A stretch of DNA of 13,271 nt, from contig JAGLZG010000124.1 in the NCBI GenBank assembly GCA_023131705.1, positions 1 to 13,271 on the forward strand, written 5' to 3'. The notes under the pieces are model-generated. The model searched no databases. It saw only the letters and a program-made list of their open reading frames with translations, and was not told the DNA's origin. A program made the translations under genes and the position numbers. Each line of letters starts with the position of its first letter. Position 1 is the stretch's first letter. Positions 12,844 through 13,271 of the stretch are shown in pieces. This DNA comes from Nanobdellota archaeon. GTDB lineage: Archaea > Nanobdellota > Nanobdellia > Woesearchaeales > B3-WOES.

Positions 12844-13013
12844 CTCATTTGAAATTTTCTATTCGCATATGGTATCAGTATATATGCCATTACAGCGCTG
12901 AATATGATAACAAACCAGAATAATAAAGGGGTTATTTTTCTCATTGCAAAAAGAATAATATTTGCAATAGCAAGTATGATTAAAAAAATTGATAAAAATT
13001 TTAGTGTTTTCAT
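12840..13013 (-). CDS. Small two-transmembrane protein (57 aa)
   Basis: A 57-residue protein with two hydrophobic helices, about 5-23 (L-K-F-L-S-I-F-L-I-I-L-A-I-A-N) and 29-47 (P-L-L-F-W-F-V-I-I-F-S-A-V), joined by a short basic turn (M-R-K-I-T), with a basic C-terminus. By the positive-inside rule the loop and both ends compete, so topology is unclear. Its stop codon overlaps the hydrolase ATG by 4 nt, so the two are translated together. An AGAGGT ribosome-like site lies 15 nt upstream of the ATG (13029-13034 on the minus strand), somewhat far. I recognise no family. It may be a partner or anchor for the hydrolase, or a general small membrane protein. Confidence 0.7.
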   Translation of the reverse strand: MKTLKFLSIFLIILAIANIILFAMRKITPLLFWFVIIFSAVMAYILIPYANRKFQMR

Positions 13014-13044
13014 TCTATTGTTTGCAATACCTCTTTCCTATGGA

Positions 13045-13068
13045 GTTAAACATTATTGATAGTTTAAC
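13045..13068. promoter_or_regulatory. Candidate operator: 7-10-7 inverted repeat
   Basis: GTTAAAC (13045-13051) and GTTTAAC (13062-13068) are perfect inverted arms around a 10-bp spacer. They begin one base after the TATA box of the membrane protein/hydrolase operon and run to its predicted start near 13046. Half-sites 17 bp apart centre to centre suit a dimeric repressor. Confidence 0.5.
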
Positions 13069-13069
13069 A

Positions 13070-13077
13070 TATATAAA
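13070..13077 (-). promoter_or_regulatory. TATA box of the two-TM protein/hydrolase operon
   Basis: TTTATATA on the minus strand predicts transcription from about 13046 and a leader of about 33 nt carrying AGAGGT. Confidence 0.55.
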
Positions 13078-13142
13078 TATTTAACTGAAATGATAAGAAA
13101 TGTTGATTTGGCTTTATTATGATTTTGGACAAAAACAAAAGG

Positions 13143-13150
13143 TTTATATC
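13143..13150 (+). promoter_or_regulatory. TATA box of the gene at the right edge (leaderless)
   Basis: An A-rich BRE-like stretch and GG precede TTTATATC, whose centre is 27 nt before the ATG at 13174. It is divergent from the hydrolase operon promoter. Confidence 0.55.
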
Positions 13151-13173
13151 TCTATTATATCAAATATTTCTAA

Positions 13174-13271
13174 ATGGAAAGAAAAACAATTATAAAGATT
13201 AAAAGAATTGAATACATTCTGATAAGCATTGCTTCTACAATACTTCTTATTTCTTTATTAAAAATAAAACA
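13174..13271 (+). CDS. Membrane-protein N-terminus (3'-partial)
   Basis: The frame is open from ATG 13174 to the window edge, 32 full codons. It begins with a basic segment (M-E-R-K-T-I-I-K-I-K-R) and continues into a hydrophobic helix (Y-I-L-I-S-I-A-S-T-I-L-L-I-S-L-L), so the product probably starts with a membrane anchor or signal sequence. The ATG is placed exactly one TATA spacing from TTTATATC, which supports the start. Nothing can be said about function from this fragment. Confidence 0.6.
   Translation, partial: MERKTIIKIKRIEYILISIASTILLISLLKIK

Overview
The window looks like a low-GC, gene-dense archaeal chromosome, most likely a DPANN-type lineage (Woesearchaeota or Pacearchaeota-like). 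That placement is an inference from gene content and AT-richness. The archaeal assignment is better supported: SRP54 with a Met-rich M domain, Dph6 diphthine-ammonia ligase, a RibL-type nucleotidyltransferase, a DUF5679-like mini zinc ribbon, a RelE/RelB-type pair of archaeal style, and BRE/TATA promoters. Many TATA centres lie about 27 nt from an ATG, which implies leaderless mRNAs. I see no rRNA, tRNA, CRISPR array or insertion sequence, and no gene-free stretch over 300 bases.

Layout. Positions 2-1623 hold two translationally coupled FemAB/GNAT-fold acyltransferase-like genes, the first cut by the window edge. Positions 1733-5808 are an accessory-looking block: a shikimate dehydrogenase homologue (+), a structured convergent intergenic element, a minus-strand protein that joins a bacterial sigma-70 region 4 to a bacterial RNA polymerase alpha C-terminal domain (2818-3909), a divergent mini-ORF plus JAMM/MPN-like protein (4021-4928), and an unrecognised protein behind a hairpin-bearing leader (5050-5808). 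Positions 5940-7358 encode SRP54, whose G domain carries an in-frame palindromic insertion. A LOG-like Rossmann protein (7472-7981), a toxin-antitoxin pair (8067-8583), and the ArgRS-Dph6 operon (8788-11131) follow. A minus-strand operon holds two short zinc-ribbon-like genes and RibL (11858 to 11118). A two-TM small protein overlaps a membrane-anchored alpha/beta hydrolase (13013 to 11956). A further leaderless gene starts at 13174 and leaves the window.

How the genes work together. ArgRS, Dph6 and SRP54 serve translation and protein targeting; RibL serves flavin cofactors. The 57-aa membrane protein and the hydrolase form one envelope-associated unit. The sigma-4/alpha-CTD protein and the JAMM-like protein are divergently transcribed from about 110 bp of shared DNA, so the former may regulate the latter and itself.

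Most notable: (1) the sigma-4/alpha-CTD fusion, which keeps the alpha-CTD DNA-contact residues and both sides of the bacterial sigma4-alphaCTD contact surface although archaeal RNA polymerase has neither part; (2) a palindromic element family (TCAGAAA...TTTCTGA arms) found twice inside the SRP54 reading frame and once in the toxin-antitoxin promoter; (3) a divergent JAMM-like protein preceded by a leaderless mini-ORF with an A7 slippery run.
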